Shown in pieces: positions 60,355-64,000 of a DNA stretch of 64,000 nt. The notes under the pieces were generated by a model, which saw nothing but the letters and a program-made list of their open reading frames with translations, ran no database searches and was not told where the DNA came from. Positions within the stretch are counted from its first letter, which is position 1. Every line of letters starts with the position of its first letter. A program made the position numbers and the translations under genes. Source of the DNA: Cercis canadensis (taxonomy: Eukaryota; Streptophyta; Magnoliopsida; Fabales; Fabaceae); NCBI GenBank assembly GCA_003255065.1, contig QAOA01005252.1, positions 1 through 64,000 of the forward strand. Reading direction: 5' to 3'.

Positions 60355-62190
60355 TTCAAAAATAGAGCATATGGATATTTGTAGTGGTTTCCATCAACTG
60401 CACGATGTATTCTAGAGTATCCGAACCAAGCAACATTTTTTTGACTATCCTGCAGCTTAACAACAACAACTGAAAAACTAAGTGTGAAAGCAATGATTCC
60501 GACATGAAAAATCATGTTTATCAGTGATAAGTCGGTAGAATTTTGTTGCCATAATCATGTGGACTTATGACTACTTACTTTAAATTCCTACTATTACTTT
60601 TGAATTTTAGAAACATTCCTTTCAATTTTTTAATTAAAAAAAATCACTTTCTAACATAGAAAAACTATTTTCTATTAAAAAAAATAATACAAAAGGTATT
60701 CTTAAAAAGCTTTTCTTTTTTCCTTAAAATAAAGAACTTGAAAGTTTAAAAAGTCGATCCAAATGATCTTTTACAAAGACCCAAAGAGATGTTAAAAAAT
60801 GACTATTTTAATTGACTTTTTAAACTTTCAACGACTTAAAAGTAATACAAAAAAAAAAAAATTCAAGAATTCAAATATTTTTTCCTACATTTTTTTTTTT
60901 TGGTGAATATTTAAGGACTAAAAACACCCATCTACTCTAATATTTAACCACTCTTACTCCTTTCTTATTTTGAGTTTTATTTTTAATTTTCATATGTTCT
61001 TTTCTTTTCTGCCGTTTGAGAATTTGAAAGTCGGCCCTAGTGAAAGCCGAGCAACATTAGAGCATGGGAACCATTTCACACGGTTAGATGAATATTTGTA
61101 GTAGTCTTCATCAACTTGACTATGTATTCTAGTTAGTTATCCAAGCCAGTCAACATTTTCTTGATTATTCAACTTATTCTTATCAAGAACCAATTCAACA
61201 CAAAAATTTAAGTTGTTAGGTGAATGTTCGGGAATAGTTTTATATTTAACACATCCCTACATGTGAAAACCTTTTGGTCTTGAAGCGTAGACAAAGTACA
61301 TGGCCCACTTATACCATATACTAAAATTGCAATTTAATTAAGAAAGTGAAGACAAAATGATTCAATCTCTTAACCGCTTGGTCAAAAAAATTTTAATACT
61401 ATGTCAAAAACTAATTCAACCCAAAAACTTAAGCTGTTAGGTAAAGACTCATAAATAATTTTATATCTAACTATTCCCAAAAAAGAAAAAACAAAGAAGC
61501 TAACAACAACAATTGAAAAGTAAATATGAAAGCAATCATGCTTTTGACATGAAAAATCATATTTAGTCAAAATGATGTGGATCTATGCCCTTAAATTTCT
61601 ACTATTTTGTTTCATCCAACAATTATGTTTAAATTCTAGTAAATTTTCTATCAATTTTTTTTCTAATAAATAGCATTACTCTACTTTTATAAAGATGTTA
61701 TAGAAAGTATTTAAAAAATCTCTTTTTCACATAAAAAAAATAACTATTTCCTATTTAAAAAATGTGGTTGCTAAGTTACTTCTCTTTCAATGAGGGGTAA
61801 TATAGCGCTCCCCCATAGGTAGTTTAGCAGTCACCTTTAAAAAACAAAAAAGAATACAAAAGAATATTCTTGAACAGCTTATTGTTTTTGCTCAAAATAA
61901 AGAGCTTGAAAGTTCAAAAAGCCAAATAGTTGTTTTCAAGGACCAAAGTGATAGTAAAAAATGATAATTTTGATCAATTTTTTAATTTTTCAAAAACTCA
62001 AGTGATATAAAAAATATTTCAAGAATCAAGTAAATTTTTTTTTTTTTTCAGTTTTAAGGACTAAAAAGACCCATCTACTCTAATATTTAACCACTCTTAC
62101 TACTTTCTTCTTTTTTAGTTTTATTTTTAATTTTCATCTGTTCTTTTCGTTTCTTCCGTTTGAAAATTTGAAAGTTGACCCTAGTGAGCA
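60355..62190. repeat. Tandem segmental duplication, about 0.7 + 1.1 kb
   Basis: 60365-61045 aligns with 61080-62190. Shared blocks are ATATTTGTAGT, CATCAACT, ATGTATTCTAG, CTAACAACAACAA, TGACATGAAAAATCAT, then AAGGACTAAAAA, ACCCATCTACTCTAATATTT and AACCACTCTTACT. The second copy is longer because a dispersed repeat is inserted in it (61186-61480). Confidence 0.7.
61186..61480 (+). repeat. Dispersed repeat (CTTAAGTTGTTAGGT type), copy 3
   Basis: Two heads (61200 and 61410) flank a body with CCTTTTGGTCTTGAAGCGTA and GCAATTTAATTAAG. It interrupts the second unit of the tandem duplication between TTGATTATTCAAC and AGCTAACAACAAC, so insertion post-dates the duplication or was lost from the other copy. 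Confidence 0.6.
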
Positions 62191-62740
62191 ATCACGGGCA
62201 CCACTTTTCCATTATCGTTTTGTAATCCTTCTGGAAGCTGTAGTTACCCTCGTGGTTATTTAGTGCATATATACTTGAACGAATCAGAATTTTTCCTTTT
62301 CTTTCTTTGAAATATGCAAAGAAAAGAAAGCATTCGAACCCCACGTGCAATGTTTATATTGATCCCTATCTCGTTCATATTTCAGACGCCGATTTTCTTG
62401 GTTTGAAAACAAGAATTTTATGTACATGTTACTTTCCATGTCTTCTAAATATATAGTCCAAGGACAAAGTGAGAACCAAAAGTCTTATGATCACAATTTT
62501 AATTTTGGTTCCAAGGGAGACTTCAAAGTTGTCGTGTGGAATGATCAACTTACATGCATCAAATTAGAAATTTAGGCTCGAGAAAGATTGTTCCAACGTA
62601 AATTAGACACTAAGCATTACATCATAAAAGCCCTAAGTATATCTGGTTGATGTGGCAGATATGCTCGTAAGATTATTTGAAAAGGCTTAATCTCAATATG
62701 TAAAAGTTAGCTTAAAACTACTTAACTGATAAAAAAAAAA

Positions 62741-63061
62741 AGGAGTCGTTATTTTTATACTTTAATTTGCTAATGACACATCATCTTTAATATTTAAATA
62801 TGATATAGATTAANATTTAAATATGATATAAATTAAATTACTTTCATTCAAAAATAGAATATTTTTAAAATTTGACTAATCATAATATTATTTTTAACTC
62901 TTACTAGTTGTAGCTCCATTTTTTAATTAGAAAGAGAATATCTTATTAGTCAATTTTAAAAAATTTTTATTTTTTGAATGAGGGTAATTTAATTTATATC
63001 ATATTTAGTATTAAAGAGAGTGTGACATTAGTAAATTAAGGTGTGAAAATAGTGACTCTCT
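62741..63061. mobile_element. MITE with long inverted repeats
   Basis: The left arm from 62741 (AGGAGTCGTTATTTTTATAC, TTTAATTTGCTAATGACACA, TTAAATATGATAT) is complementary to the right arm ending at 63061 (GAGAGTGTGACATTAGTAAA, TTAAGGTGTGAAAATAGTGA, CTCTC). Arms are about 150 bases and the loop is short. No coding capacity. A 22-bp repeat across the N at 62814 lengthens the left arm artificially. Confidence 0.7.
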
Positions 63062-63504
63062 AAAAAAAATTATAAACCTACCCATTAGTAGCTTCACTAT
63101 ATTTGTTTTTTTTTAATTTAAAAGAAAAAAGTTTGCCCAAGGTTTTTTTTTTTTTTTTAATATTAAAAGAGGGTGGGGGAGTTTTCCAATACACGACTTC
63201 ATCCCTAACCACAGTCAAGTTACCCTCTCGAAGAGTATTGTCTTACTTCAATGGTTGGATATTAAGAATTTGAGAAAATTTTAATTCCTAAACAATTTAT
63301 GCCCTGTTTAAGTAAATAGCTTAAAAGTATTTGTTTAAAAAGAGTCTATTATAAAAACTCTAATAAAATAATTTTTTTATAAATAAATTATTTTGTATTT
63401 GAATGTATAATTCTTGAAGGACTTTTTTGGTTGATTAGGGCTATTAATTACATGCTTATACAAGTGCTTAACTATCAAAATTACTATAAAGGATATTTAT
63501 ATAT

Positions 63505-63578
63505 TTTTTTTTATACTCTAGATTCGAACACAAAACATACAAGTCTTGAGGACGACTTCAGTCCCACTCAGTTACAAT
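63505..63578 (-). repeat. Short tRNA-like repeat, copy 10
   Basis: Minus strand: TAACTGAGTGGGACTGAAGT (A-box-like), CGTCCTCAAGACTTGTATG, GTTCGAATC (exact B-box pattern), TAGAGTATAAAAAAAA. Confidence 0.6.
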
Positions 63579-63908
63579 AAAAATATTTAAATAAAAGAGA
63601 GCGACCATAAATTAGAAAATTAAACGTCTAATATTATAAACTCCTGCACGTCCGGCAACATTGCAGGACTGGGACCATTATATTTTCAATTCCTTTCTAA
63701 CACATCGAGCTCAAATAATAAACAAAAACAAGTTTGTTAGAAAGGTATAGATCATATTCCTCATACAGTGACAGTGCTAACGATGGCCAAAAAACCAAAG
63801 CAGAATACTGCAAGTATTTCTAAAGTATTTGCTTCTATAATATAATCTTTGGTCAAATAATTTATTTTTTCTTCTAGGATATTGAGGTATGTATTTTGTT
63901 GGAGTTTA

Positions 63909-64000
63909 TTTTTTTGGTATTTTGACTTTAACTCTAAATTTAAATATGAAACTTACAAATCTTGAAAACGATCTTAGTACCTCTCAACTATAGACCATTT
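63909..64000 (-). repeat. Short tRNA-like repeat, copy 11, cut by window end
   Basis: Minus strand: AATGGTCTATAGTTGAGAGG (A-box-like), ACTAAGATCG, TTTCAAGATTTGTAAG, ATTTAAATTTAG, then GTCAAAATACCAAAAAAATA. It may continue beyond the window. Confidence 0.55.

Larger units (their letters stand above)
63062..64000. other. Intergenic, no gene seen
   Basis: AT-rich. Two short tRNA-like repeats (63505-63578, 63909-64000) and poly-T runs only. Confidence 0.6.

Noticed and set aside
1..64000. CRISPR arrays, tRNA or rRNA genes, biosynthetic clustering
   Set aside because: None seen. CRISPR is not expected in a plant nucleus, no canonical tRNA cloverleaf was recognised, and the four intact genes have unrelated functions.

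Overview
The window is nuclear DNA from a flowering plant, almost certainly a eudicot. It is AT-rich, its genes have GT-AG introns, it carries LTR-retrotransposon, hAT, SINE and MITE debris, and it encodes plant-only families (PILS, NPF, a plastid ribosomal protein with transit peptide, the ACO-homolog branch of 2OG dioxygenases). I cannot name the species. All recognisable genes lie on the minus strand.

Four genes look intact and could be spliced by eye into full-length products. They are a 2-oxoglutarate/Fe(II) dioxygenase of the ACC-oxidase-homolog clade (10316-11964, 3 exons, 370 aa), a PIN-LIKES auxin carrier (35756-40861, 10 coding exons, 420 aa), plastid ribosomal protein bL28 (45890-47908, 2 exons, 152 aa) and an NRT1/PTR FAMILY 5.2-like transporter (50058-56771, 4 exons, 596 aa). 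They have unrelated roles (oxidative metabolism, intracellular auxin, plastid translation, proton-coupled transport), and nothing suggests a metabolic cluster.

Layout. 1-3.6 kb holds nothing recognised. 3.6-6.9 kb is one copy of a segmental duplication whose partner lies at 33.07-35.0 kb; each copy carries a small secreted-peptide locus. 8.7-9.0 kb is a SINE. 9.4-15.7 kb is a tandem duplication of the dioxygenase locus: one gene intact, the other reduced to part of exon 3, with a hAT element in its flank. 18.5-27.6 kb is a decayed gene built from repeated small exons, split by an internally deleted Copia element (20.86-24.57 kb) that itself holds a second LTR fragment. 29.4-32.7 kb is a broken LRR array from an NBS-LRR-type resistance gene. 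35.7-57.0 kb holds PILS, bL28c and NPF5.2. 57-64 kb is repeat-rich and has no gene I can support.

The assembly contains fourteen single-N positions. Nine are flanked on both sides by near-identical copies of the same sequence (18 to 352 bp), which looks like unmerged contig or haplotype overlaps rather than biology. One of these falsely doubles part of an LRR exon. I found no novel multi-gene system. The most interesting observations are complementary GA/CT microsatellites bracketing the first coding exon of NPF5.2, a non-canonical GC-AG intron in PILS, the repeated-exon gene, the paired secreted-peptide loci and a dispersed short tRNA-like repeat family.
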